Assembly: GCF_900098745.1 (NCBI RefSeq) | Contig: NZ_FQTT01000016.1 | Span: forward strand, 15,118 to 79,117 | Reading direction: 5' to 3' | Source: Actinomyces glycerinitolerans | GTDB lineage: Bacteria > Actinomycetota > Actinomycetes > Actinomycetales > Actinomycetaceae | Length of the DNA: 64,000 bases | In this document: piece after piece, positions 51,194 to 58,409 of the stretch | Layout of the letters: each line of letters starts with the position of its first letter | Numbering within the stretch: the first letter of the stretch is position 1 | The notes under the pieces: model-generated | Database searches by the model: none | What the model saw: only the letters and a program-made list of their open reading frames with translations | What the model was told of the DNA's origin: nothing | Translations under genes and position numbers: made by a program

Positions 51194-52861
51194 GTGAATA
51201 AGTACTTTGAGTTGATGGGTGATCCGGCCACCGGCCAGCCCATCACCACCAGCACCGCCAGCACCACTGCGACCGCGACCGCCACTGCGGCTGCTGGTAG
51301 TAGCAGCAGCTTCGGCGCCGGTGGCGGTGGTGGTTTCGGCGGCGGTGACGGTAGCGGTGTGGGTACTGGTGGTTTGCCTGCTGGGGAGTACGGGGGCGGT
51401 ACCGGTGGTTACGCCGGTGGCGGGTCGTCTGCCGGTGGTGGTAATCCGTTGGTGGCGCAGGCGGAGGATTCGTCGACGGGGTTGTCGGGTCTGCGTCTGG
51501 TTGAGGATGGCCAGGACGTTGTTGATGCGTTGAAGACGGATTCGTGGGTGGATGATGCGCTGGCGGGTTTCGGCACGGTCGCGGACACGGTCGCTTTGGT
51601 TGCTGATCCGATCGGTGAGGTGCTGGGCAGTGCGATTGGGTGGGCGATTGAGCACCTGGATCCGCTCAAGACCTGGTTGTATGAGCTCACTGGTGATCCG
51701 GGTCAGGTGACTGCGGGTGCGGACACGTGGGCGAACATCGCCACCAAGCTGGATGCGTGCAGCGTGGATTTGACCGACTCGATCCAGGTGCGCCTGGGCG
51801 GGCAGTCCTCCGAAGCGGTCAATGCGTATAAGTCTTTTCAGACGGATAACGCGGCCCGGTTGTCGTTGGCGGCTTCCCTGGCTGGGGGTATCTCCAAGGG
51901 GTTGACGGTGGCGTCGGTGATCGTGCAGGTCGTGCATGAGATGGTGCGTGATGCGATCGCTGATGTGCTGGCGAAGCTTGCCACCAAGCTGGCCGCCACC
52001 GCCCTGACTGCGGGGGTGGCGGCTATCTGGGCGGTCCCCTCCCTGGCGTCGGACGTGTTCAAGTGGGCTACCCGGTTGGAGCGTGAGGTCACCGCGGTGG
52101 TCAGGTCCGCCTCCAGCCTGGGGGACGTGTTCAAACGCGCCACCACGTTAATGGACAACCTGTCCGACGGGCTGAAGGGCCTGGGCCCCCACCCCGCCAT
52201 GGCGAACATGGGCCCGGTCCCGCACACTCCCCGCACGCCCAGCACGCCCCGGGCCGGCCGAACCCCACCCCGAGCCGGAGGCGGTGGTAAAGGCGGCAGC
52301 GGCAAGGGCGCCGGTAAAGGCGGCCAGTCGCCACGTAGCCCGCAGCCCAAACCCCAGCCCAAAACCGTCGACCCGAAGCCCGTGATCGGCGGTAAGAGCA
52401 AGAGCGGGCCATCGCGGAATAGCCCTAACGCAAAGTCCCAAGCTGCTTACCGGAGAGCGCAAGACGCAAAACGCCAACTGCCGAAGACCGAAAGGAACAG
52501 GACAAAGGCTGTTTCATCCGACCACAACAAAACATTAAGCGGATGGGGCGGCAATCGCCCTTCCGAATTCCATAAGCCGAATGTCGACGAAGTGCTTGCC
52601 AAGCAAAGAGAAATCGGGCATCCGCCGGTGGACATGGGCGGCAGAGATCATGGCGTTTTAGGTCAGTGCAAGGCTTCGCACGCCGAGCGCCAACAGTCTC
52701 TCATCGCCAAGGAACCGGACATTGGCGTCTCCAAAAACATCTGCCCTGACTGCATGGGATACTTCCGAAAGCTTGCAGCATACGAAGGGCGCGAATGGCG
52801 CGTCACGGACCCGAGGGGCACTTGGCTGTTTCGTCCGGATGGCAGCGTCGTCAAACCTTAA
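51194..52861 (+). CDS. Polymorphic toxin with C-terminal deaminase-type tip
   Basis: This is a 555-residue modular toxin. In order it has: a Ser/Thr/Ala and Gly-rich region (about 15-90); a helical WXG-like region (about 100-245, WVDDALAGFG to NAYKSFQTD); a long hydrophobic helical part (about 245-310) that may aid entry; a Pro/Gly/Lys-rich linker (about 345-405); and a tip domain (about 410-555). The tip has HAE (His496, Glu498) and ICPDC (Cys517, Cys520), the zinc-site pattern of the cytidine-deaminase superfamily. The tail KNICPDC...GREWRVTDPRGTWLFRPDGS recalls the DYW deaminases of RNA editing. Base composition falls after about 52400, as is usual for swapped tips. It is followed by an Imm5-like gene. 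Confidence 0.8.
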   Translation: MNKYFELMGDPATGQPITTSTASTTATATATAAAGSSSSFGAGGGGGFGGGDGSGVGTGGLPAGEYGGGTGGYAGGGSSAGGGNPLVAQAEDSSTGLSGLRLVEDGQDVVDALKTDSWVDDALAGFGTVADTVALVADPIGEVLGSAIGWAIEHLDPLKTWLYELTGDPGQVTAGADTWANIATKLDACSVDLTDSIQVRLGGQSSEAVNAYKSFQTDNAARLSLAASLAGGISKGLTVASVIVQVVHEMVRDAIADVLAKLATKLAATALTAGVAAIWAVPSLASDVFKWATRLEREVTAVVRSASSLGDVFKRATTLMDNLSDGLKGLGPHPAMANMGPVPHTPRTPSTPRAGRTPPRAGGGGKGGSGKGAGKGGQSPRSPQPKPQPKTVDPKPVIGGKSKSGPSRNSPNAKSQAAYRRAQDAKRQLPKTERNRTKAVSSDHNKTLSGWGGNRPSEFHKPNVDEVLAKQREIGHPPVDMGGRDHGVLGQCKASHAERQQSLIAKEPDIGVSKNICPDCMGYFRKLAAYEGREWRVTDPRGTWLFRPDGSVVKP

Positions 52862-52926
52862 CGAAACAGAGGTGCCGTAATACGTCCTTGCGCATAACAT
52901 GCCTCACTCAAGGAAGGTGAACTCAC

Positions 52927-53541
52927 ATGATCGACACGACTGTCCTCAATCGGGAAATATCTGCTGGTAGAACCGCGCTTTCTTCAAGCGACGAGGCAAT
53001 CCTACCGCTTGGTGTGCGCAGACGTATTTGGGCCGCAATGCAGGACCCTGACGACGATGACGCCACTTATCGGCGTCGTGTAGAGTTGGCGATTCTGTGC
53101 GTCAAGCGAGTCCAGCACATCTGGGACCGGGGGTTCCCTGGTGACGCAGGGGTTAGCGAGATGCTTACGCTCGCACAAGAACTCGTCAACGAGCAAGCCG
53201 ACCCAGAGCAGGCGGAGTGGCGCGCGGAAACCTTTTTGGACAACGTTCTTGACAGTGTCTCGTCATTTGATGCCATCGTTCAGCCTGCCACCTTTGTGGC
53301 TGACGCCGCTTCACGTACAGTGATATCTGCCTGTTATCGTAACCCTGATTACGATACCGCGGATCCGGAAACGGACGACGATGAGCTGCTGCCAGACTCG
53401 CTTGAGCCGAGTTATAGCTGCGCTAGTGCAGCTGCGGGTGCTTTGAATTGGCAGCCGATTGAGGAGACTGATGTGGAGGCGCGTCGAGAGTTTTGGACCT
53501 GGTACTTGGATGAGGCTATCCCCCAGGTCCTTGCAGAATGA
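52927..53541 (+). CDS. Imm5-like immunity protein
   Basis: This 204-residue helical protein has the look of the Imm5 family: VRRRIWAAMQD, then LAILCVKRVQHIWDRGFPGD (Cys, Arg and Trp conserved), then repeated Ala-rich helices (FVADAASRTVISACYR). It lies 65 bp after the toxin, in the same low-GC tract, so it should be its cognate immunity protein in the cytoplasm of the producer. AAGGAAGG precedes the ATG. Confidence 0.75.
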   Translation: MIDTTVLNREISAGRTALSSSDEAILPLGVRRRIWAAMQDPDDDDATYRRRVELAILCVKRVQHIWDRGFPGDAGVSEMLTLAQELVNEQADPEQAEWRAETFLDNVLDSVSSFDAIVQPATFVADAASRTVISACYRNPDYDTADPETDDDELLPDSLEPSYSCASAAAGALNWQPIEETDVEARREFWTWYLDEAIPQVLAE

Positions 53542-53589
53542 CGCCAGACAGAGGCAACCGTCTTCGAAAGCGGTTTGGAGCAGGCCAGC

Positions 53590-53970
53590 CCGCGGTGAGG
53601 TGTCTGGGGTGAGGGGGAGAACAATCTCTCTATTCGTTCCCAGGCGTATGAGGAGCAGGTCACCGGGGTTACCGTGAAGGACTCCTATTACGTCGACGGC
53701 GTGGAGTTCGACGGTTTCTACGACGGTGCCCTCCACGACGCCAAGGGCTTCTACTACAACCTCACCAAAACCCCATTCGGCGACAACGTCATTACCGAGA
53801 TGGTTGATTCAGCAAATGATTAACTTGACGCGGTGCGGGCGGTTGGCGCCAGTACGCCTATACGCTGGCATGTGGCCGAACCCGAAATGCTCGACCTGCT
53901 CAAAGACATGCAAAGCGCTGGGGATTTCCCTGCTGGGATTGAGTTGGTGCACACTCCACCGAACTTCTAA
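53590..53970 (+). pseudogene. Orphan REase-fold toxin tip (Tox-REase-5-like), broken
   Basis: Read in the frame of 53620, it encodes SQAYEEQVTGVTVKDSYYVDG, VEFDGFYDGALHDAKGFYYN, a stop at 53821, and then in the same frame LDAVRAVGASTPIRWHVAEPE...HTPPNF to a stop at 53968. FDG...DAKG is the D...(D/E)xK core of the Tox-REase-5 type. It has no start or N-terminal domain and one premature stop. It is a displaced C-terminal toxin module, followed by its likely immunity gene. Confidence 0.7.
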
Positions 53971-54041
53971 ACCACGCCAGGCGCACTCAGCTTTGATATT
54001 ATTAGCCGAGACAAGGAACACGGGGGAAGGGACACCTACTG

Positions 54042-54701
54042 ATGGCCGTGAAGTGGGAGCTTTCGTTCAGGATGCATCGTCCGGGTCAGGAGGATCGCAT
54101 GGAGGAGGAGGCTGCGCGGTCCTGGGAGCTGATCCAGCAGCTGCGGGGCCTGCACCCCACCCTGGACCCGTGGCGTGAGAGCGATACGTCTAAGGCGAAG
54201 GCTGCGGCGAACCCGGAGATCACGACCTTGGAGGAGTTCCTCGCTGTCATGCACGCCAACATCGAACCTGACCTGTCTGGTGTGATGTTCGCGCTGTTTT
54301 CTGGGGATGTGGACCGGGCTGACGGCGCCTCCATCATGGTAATGATTGGTGGCTGGCAGCCCGATAAGGGTCACGTGGAACTTGATTTCCATAGTAGTGA
54401 GTTCGCTGATCTGCTCGTCGGTGATGAGTCCCTGGCTGATCGCCTGGTCGCCATGGGTGCGGACATCCTGGAGCCGGAGATCGGCGCCCTTCGGCGTCGG
54501 GGGCATCCGGTTAAGGATCATCCTGAGCCGTATGACTATGTGCAGGGGTGGAAGTTGTTCTTCCCGGCCTCCTCGCCGCACTGGGCGCAGGCCGGTGCCC
54601 TGGCCACGGCCTCCTACCCCACCGCCAACGGTGCGGTGTTCACCTACGGCAGCCCCGACACCTACCCCACGATCCTGGACACCTGGCCCAGGAGCGCCTG
54701 A
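54042..54701 (+). CDS. Immunity-like protein (Imm52-like), copy 1
   Basis: This 219-residue soluble protein begins AVKWELSFRMHRPGQED, with SWELIQQLRGLHPTLDPW and a long central beta region, ending GSPDTYPTILDTWPRSA. From memory it resembles Imm52, a family found beside Tox-REase-5 toxins; the broken toxin of that type lies directly upstream. It is near-identical to the gene at 55533-56192. A GGGAAGGGA site precedes the ATG. Confidence 0.6.
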   Translation: MAVKWELSFRMHRPGQEDRMEEEAARSWELIQQLRGLHPTLDPWRESDTSKAKAAANPEITTLEEFLAVMHANIEPDLSGVMFALFSGDVDRADGASIMVMIGGWQPDKGHVELDFHSSEFADLLVGDESLADRLVAMGADILEPEIGALRRRGHPVKDHPEPYDYVQGWKLFFPASSPHWAQAGALATASYPTANGAVFTYGSPDTYPTILDTWPRSA

Positions 54702-54736
54702 GCACCCGCTCCACACCCACCGACTGTGGTTCCAAA

Positions 54737-54774
54737 GCCCGCCCCGGGCGCTGACACGCGCCCCTGGGGCGGGC
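54737..54774 (+). terminator. GC-rich hairpin after immunity copy 1
   Basis: GCCCGCCCC (54737-54745) pairs with GGGGCGGGC (54766-54774), with extra pairing of GGGCG/CGCCC inside. No U tract. The same hairpin follows copy 2 at 56227-56264, so it travels with the cassette and may mark the end of each immunity gene's transcript. Confidence 0.55.
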
Positions 54775-54802
54775 CACCCTGCCCTGTCCGGCTCCCGTCG
54801 AG

Positions 54803-54952
54803 GTCAAGCCCGGCAGCGCACGCTACGGAGGACAACAAGAAGCATTCGACAGCATGGTCTCGCCGGACAACCCCGCCCGGGTGACGCTGCCGGACGGACG
54901 CATCATCGAAATCACCGAGGTCGAACTCCTTCAAGCACCCAGACAATACTGA
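54803..54952 (+). pseudogene. Toxin-tail scrap, copy 1
   Basis: An open stretch without a start codon or ribosome site encodes VKPGSARYGGQQEAFDSMVS, then PDNPARVTLPDGRIIEITEV and a stop at 54950. It looks like the last 50 residues of a secreted toxin left in front of its immunity gene at 54984. A diverged copy is at 56290-56427. I cannot name the toxin family. Confidence 0.5.
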
Positions 54953-54983
54953 TCACCCACCCCAACGACAATAGGAAGTAACC

Positions 54984-55481
54984 GTGAGACGTTTCGCCAC
55001 ATGGGACGTAGACGCCCGTTACGGGAAACAAGAAGAGTTTAAGGTTCGTCAGACTCCGGAGATGATCGCCGACGACATCGCGCATGATCTGACTTACCCG
55101 ACATTTCTTACCGGGGGACCCCGCTTCGCTTTGGGTGTTTGGGAGTTACCTGATGGAAAGGACATCCGTCAGGTGCCTGATGACGATCCCTCCCGGGGTT
55201 ACTACATGCAGGCGGCTGGGTCGAATCGGGCGTTGACGATCGAGGCCCGCGTACCCGACCCGGACGGGGGTTACATCCACTATGTGCTGGCCCGCGAACC
55301 CGTCGCGGACCCTGACCGGTGGGTGCCACTGTCCTGGGACAACGGCTCGCCCGAGCTCTACACCATCCACCTGCACCCCGAGGAGATCTTCACCGGCCAG
55401 CAGGCCGTGCCCGTCTTCCGCGACTACATCATCAACGCCCGTCTCCCCGACCCCCAACTACTGCGCGTAATCGACATCTGA
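54984..55481 (+). CDS. Immunity-like protein (Imm1-like), copy 1
   Basis: This 165-residue acidic protein starts RRFATWDVDARYGKQEEFKV, then IADDIAHDLTYPTFLTGGPRF. The second half (ARVPDPDG, VPLSWDNGSPELYTIHLHPEE) is almost unchanged from the paralogue at 56464, while the first half differs. The ending AVPVFRDYIIN...LPDPQLL recalls Imm1 proteins; this is tentative. The GTG at 54984 follows AGGAAGTAACC. It probably protects against the toxin whose tail lies just before it. Confidence 0.55.
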   Translation: MRRFATWDVDARYGKQEEFKVRQTPEMIADDIAHDLTYPTFLTGGPRFALGVWELPDGKDIRQVPDDDPSRGYYMQAAGSNRALTIEARVPDPDGGYIHYVLAREPVADPDRWVPLSWDNGSPELYTIHLHPEEIFTGQQAVPVFRDYIINARLPDPQLLRVIDI

Positions 55482-55532
55482 CCGGGCCAGCGCCCTGCTC
55501 AAGGCCTCACCGCCGACGGTATGGTGCTGGGC

Positions 55533-56192
55533 ATGACTGTGAAGTGGGAGCTTTCGTTTAGGACTGACCGTCCGGGGCAGGAGGATCGCATGGAGGAGGA
55601 GGCTGCGCGGTCCTGGGAGCTGATCCAGCAGTTGCGGGGCCTGCACCCCACCCTGGACCCGTGGCGCGAGAGCAACACGTCTAAGGCGAAGGCTGCGGCG
55701 AACCCGGAGATCACGACCCTGGAGGAGTTCCTCGCCGTTATGCACGCCAACATCAAACCCGACCTGTCCGGTGTCAGGTTCTCTTTGTTCTCCGGGGATG
55801 TGGACCGGGCCGACGGCGCCTCCATCAGCATTGCGATCGGTGGCTGGCAACCCGATAAGGGTCACGTAACCCTCAGGTTCCATAGTAGTGAGTTCGCTGA
55901 TCTGCTCGTCGGTGATGAGTCCCTGGCTGATCGTCTGGTCGCCATGGGTGCGGACATCCTGGAGCCGGAGATCGGGTGCCTTTCTCGTGAGGACTTTCCG
56001 GTCAGGGATGAGCCTGAGCCGTATGACTATGTGCAGGGGTGGAAGATGTTCTTCCCGGCCACCTCACCCCACTGGGCGCAGGCCGGTGCCCTGGCCACGG
56101 CCTCCTACCCCACCGCCAACGGTGCGGTGTTCACCTACGGCAGCCCCGACACCTACCCCACCATCCTGAACACCTGGCCCAGGAGCGCCTGA
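55533..56192 (+). CDS. Immunity-like protein (Imm52-like), copy 2
   Basis: This 219-residue near-duplicate of the gene at 54042 is offset by 1491 bp. Most of the sequence is identical. Differences cluster at TDRPGQ, NTSK, the SGVRFSLF stretch and CLSREDFPVRDE, which would suit recognition of a variant toxin. The ATG at 55533 matches copy 1. No toxin module precedes it, so it is an orphan immunity gene. Confidence 0.6.
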   Translation: MTVKWELSFRTDRPGQEDRMEEEAARSWELIQQLRGLHPTLDPWRESNTSKAKAAANPEITTLEEFLAVMHANIKPDLSGVRFSLFSGDVDRADGASISIAIGGWQPDKGHVTLRFHSSEFADLLVGDESLADRLVAMGADILEPEIGCLSREDFPVRDEPEPYDYVQGWKMFFPATSPHWAQAGALATASYPTANGAVFTYGSPDTYPTILNTWPRSA

Positions 56193-56226
56193 GCACCCGC
56201 TCCACCCCCACCGACTGTGGTTCCAG

Positions 56227-56264
56227 GGCCCGCCCCGGGCGCTGACACGCTCCTGGGGCGGGCC
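56227..56264 (+). terminator. GC-rich hairpin after immunity copy 2
   Basis: GGCCCGCCCC (56227-56236) pairs with GGGGCGGGCC (56255-56264). It is the counterpart of 54737-54774 in the duplicated block. Confidence 0.55.
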
Positions 56265-56289
56265 GCCCTGTCTTGCCTGACTCAAGTCG

Positions 56290-56427
56290 GGCAGCGCACG
56301 CCGGGGAGTACAGCAGAAGCCGTTCGACAGCCTGGTCTCGCCGGACAACCCCGCCCGGGTGACGCTACCGGACGGACGCACCATCGAAATCACCGAGACA
56401 ATGACACTACGGGCACCGAAGCAGTAG
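56290..56427 (+). pseudogene. Toxin-tail scrap, copy 2
   Basis: This encodes GSARRGVQQKPFDSLVSPDN, then PARVTLPDGRTIEITETMTL and a stop at 56425. It is the duplicate of 54803-54952 with substitutions and a shorter end. No start codon with a ribosome site. It again precedes an Imm1-like gene, so scrap plus immunity gene were copied as a unit. Confidence 0.5.
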
Positions 56428-56463
56428 CCCGCAACCGCTAAACAACCCAAGGAGGCCCGGGGT

Positions 56464-56964
56464 ATGAGTAACTTTGTTACGTGGACCGTTGATAACCACT
56501 CCGGGAGGCTTGAGGTTTTTACGCGGCCTCAGACTCCCGAGAGAATCGCAGATGATGTTGCACACGACCTGACTTATCCGAGTTTTTTCACCGGAGGACC
56601 GATCTTCGCCTTAGGAGTTCAACCTATTCCAGAGGGTATCGATGTCCCCGACGACCTTCCCGACGATGATCCTGAGCGGATGCGGTATATTCAGGCGGCT
56701 GGGTCGAATCGGGCGTTGACGATCGAGGCCCGCGTACCCGACCCGGATGGCTCGTATGTTCATTACGTGTTGGCGCGTGAACCCGTCGCCGATCCGGACC
56801 GGTGGGTGCCACTGTCCTGGGACAACGGCTCGCCCGAGCTCTACACCATCCACCTGCACCCCGAGGAGATCTTCACCGGCCAGCAGGCCGTGCCCGTCTT
56901 CCGCGACTACATCATCAACGGCCAACTCCCCGACCCCCAGCTCCTGCGCCCCATCGATGTCTGA
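56464..56964 (+). CDS. Immunity-like protein (Imm1-like), copy 2
   Basis: This 166-residue paralogue of 54984-55481 has a strongly diverged N-terminal third (SNFVTWTVDNHSGRLEVFTR; PIPEGIDVPDDLPDD) and a nearly invariant C-terminal half from SNRALTIEARVPDPDG on. AGGAGG precedes the ATG. The mosaic pattern suggests recombination within the array. It is the last gene of the toxin locus. Confidence 0.55.
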   Translation: MSNFVTWTVDNHSGRLEVFTRPQTPERIADDVAHDLTYPSFFTGGPIFALGVQPIPEGIDVPDDLPDDDPERMRYIQAAGSNRALTIEARVPDPDGSYVHYVLAREPVADPDRWVPLSWDNGSPELYTIHLHPEEIFTGQQAVPVFRDYIINGQLPDPQLLRPIDV

Positions 56965-57016
56965 CCGGAGTGACGGCTGTGTGAGCACCTGACTGGAGGG
57001 CGTGGCTCCGTCTGTT

Positions 57017-57075
57017 ACGAGCTTTTGCACCCTGGTGTGCAGGAATTTGCCGCACACCAGGGTGCAAAGGCTCGT
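57017..57075. repeat. 24-bp stem hairpin, copy 2
   Basis: Arms at 57017-57040 and 57052-57075 (one mismatch) have an 11-nt loop. It is the same sequence as 42566-42624, and the downstream CGTAG(C/T)AGAGG is also shared. Here it lies between the convergent end of the toxin locus and the Nudix gene. Confidence 0.85.
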
Positions 57076-57146
57076 AGTAGAGGACAAAGGCTCGCAACAG
57101 CGACGCTGCGACGTCGTCCGTCACCGGAGCCGCGTCAAGGAGCCCG

Positions 57147-57638
57147 TCACTGGAAGCGCGCGCCTGCGGACGGGTCGGCGAGCCACGCCAGGGCGGCGTC
57201 GATGCGGCCCGGGGTGGAGCCCACCAGCGGGGTCGGCAGCGCATCCGGTGCGAACCAGTCCACCGCCGTCGACTCCTCGTCGGCCACATGCGCCCGCGCC
57301 ACCGCGGCCGCATCTGCCCGGGCGGCGAAGGTGATGTCCATGAACACGCAGCGGTCGCCGTTGGGGAACACATGCGGTTCCCCGGCGCTCACCCCGGCCA
57401 CCCCGAGGATCTCCGCGTCGACGCCGGTCTCCTCCAGGCACTCGCGTCGGGCCGCGGCGGCAGGCTGTTCCCCGGGCTCAGGGATGCCGGAGACCACCGC
57501 CCAGGCGCCGTTATCGGAGCGTCGTCCCAGCAGCAGCCGCCCGTCCGGGGACACCACTACCACGCTGACGCCGGGCAGCCACAACTGCTCGTGCCCGATC
57601 TTCCTGCGTAGCTCGATGATGAACTCGGGGGTCGCCAC
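57147..57638 (-). CDS. Nudix hydrolase
   Basis: This 163-residue protein has a perfect Nudix box: G-x5-E-x7-RE-x2-EE-x-G in GIPEPGEQPAAAA followed by RRECLEETGV (about 51-73). It hydrolyses a nucleoside diphosphate derivative; the substrate is unknown. The FIIELRRKIGHEQLWLPGV start is shared by many actinobacterial family members. The start is GTG at 57638, 6 nt after the gatD stop, so it is the last gene of the murT-gatD transcript. Confidence 0.92.
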   Translation of the reverse strand: MATPEFIIELRRKIGHEQLWLPGVSVVVVSPDGRLLLGRRSDNGAWAVVSGIPEPGEQPAAAARRECLEETGVDAEILGVAGVSAGEPHVFPNGDRCVFMDITFAARADAAAVARAHVADEESTAVDWFAPDALPTPLVGSTPGRIDAALAWLADPSAGARFQ

Positions 57639-57644
57639 GGCGCG

Positions 57645-58409
57645 TCACCTCGGCCGGGAGGCGGCGACGTTGCTGGCGCGGCGGGCGTCGGCGTCGTCGA
57701 TCGGTAGCGGATCCCAGGCCCCACTGCGCAACTCGACCGCGCGCTGCAACAGCCAGTCGGCCACCGCGGGGTTCTTCGGCAGGATCGGGCCGTGCAGGTA
57801 GGTGCCGATCACGTGTTTGAACCGGGCCCCCTCCGCACCGTCCTTGCCGTTGTTGCCGGCCCCGGAGCGCACCGTTCCCAGGGGCTCGGCGCCGGGGCCG
57901 AGCGTGGTCAGTCCGGAGTGGTTCTCATAGCCGACCACCCGGCCGAATTCGGGTGAGTCCAGCACGATGTTGCCGATCAGCCGCCCCGATCCGGCCACCG
58001 TCTCGGCGTCCAGCAGCCCGATTCCGGGAATCTCGGAGCGCTCGCCGGTCACGAAGCGGTGCCCGAACAACTGGTACAGGCCGCAGATGACCAGCATCGG
58101 CACGCCGTCGGCCGCCCACTGCCGCAGGCGCGGGCCGATTTGGACCAGGTCGTCCTTGATGCGCTCCTGCCCGGAGTCCTGGCCGCCGCCGCCCAGCACC
58201 AGGTCCACCTCCTGCGGCATCTCGTCGCCGGGGTTGTAGGAGTGCAGCTCGACGTCGTAGCCGTGCCACTGGCCGCGGCGGGCCAGGGTGAGCAGGTTCC
58301 CCCAGTCGCCGTAGATGTTCATGTCCCGCGGATACAGCTGCAGCACGCGGATGCGGCCGCGGGCGGGGCCGGAGCCGGTGTGGTTGTAGACGGTGGGGTC
58401 GGTGCTCAT
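57645..58409 (-). CDS. gatD: Lipid II isoglutaminyl synthase, glutaminase subunit GatD
   Basis: This class I glutamine amidotransferase supplies ammonia to MurT to amidate the D-Glu of lipid II. The nucleophile Cys109 is in VICGLYQLFG (most relatives have CGGYQ) and the catalytic His206 in GTYLHGP. The RVLQLYPRDMNIYGDWGN start is typical. A short C-terminal tail (ADARRASNVAASRPR) is extra. It overlaps murT by ATGA, the universal arrangement of this complex. Confidence 0.94.
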   Translation of the reverse strand: MSTDPTVYNHTGSGPARGRIRVLQLYPRDMNIYGDWGNLLTLARRGQWHGYDVELHSYNPGDEMPQEVDLVLGGGGQDSGQERIKDDLVQIGPRLRQWAADGVPMLVICGLYQLFGHRFVTGERSEIPGIGLLDAETVAGSGRLIGNIVLDSPEFGRVVGYENHSGLTTLGPGAEPLGTVRSGAGNNGKDGAEGARFKHVIGTYLHGPILPKNPAVADWLLQRAVELRSGAWDPLPIDDADARRASNVAASRPR

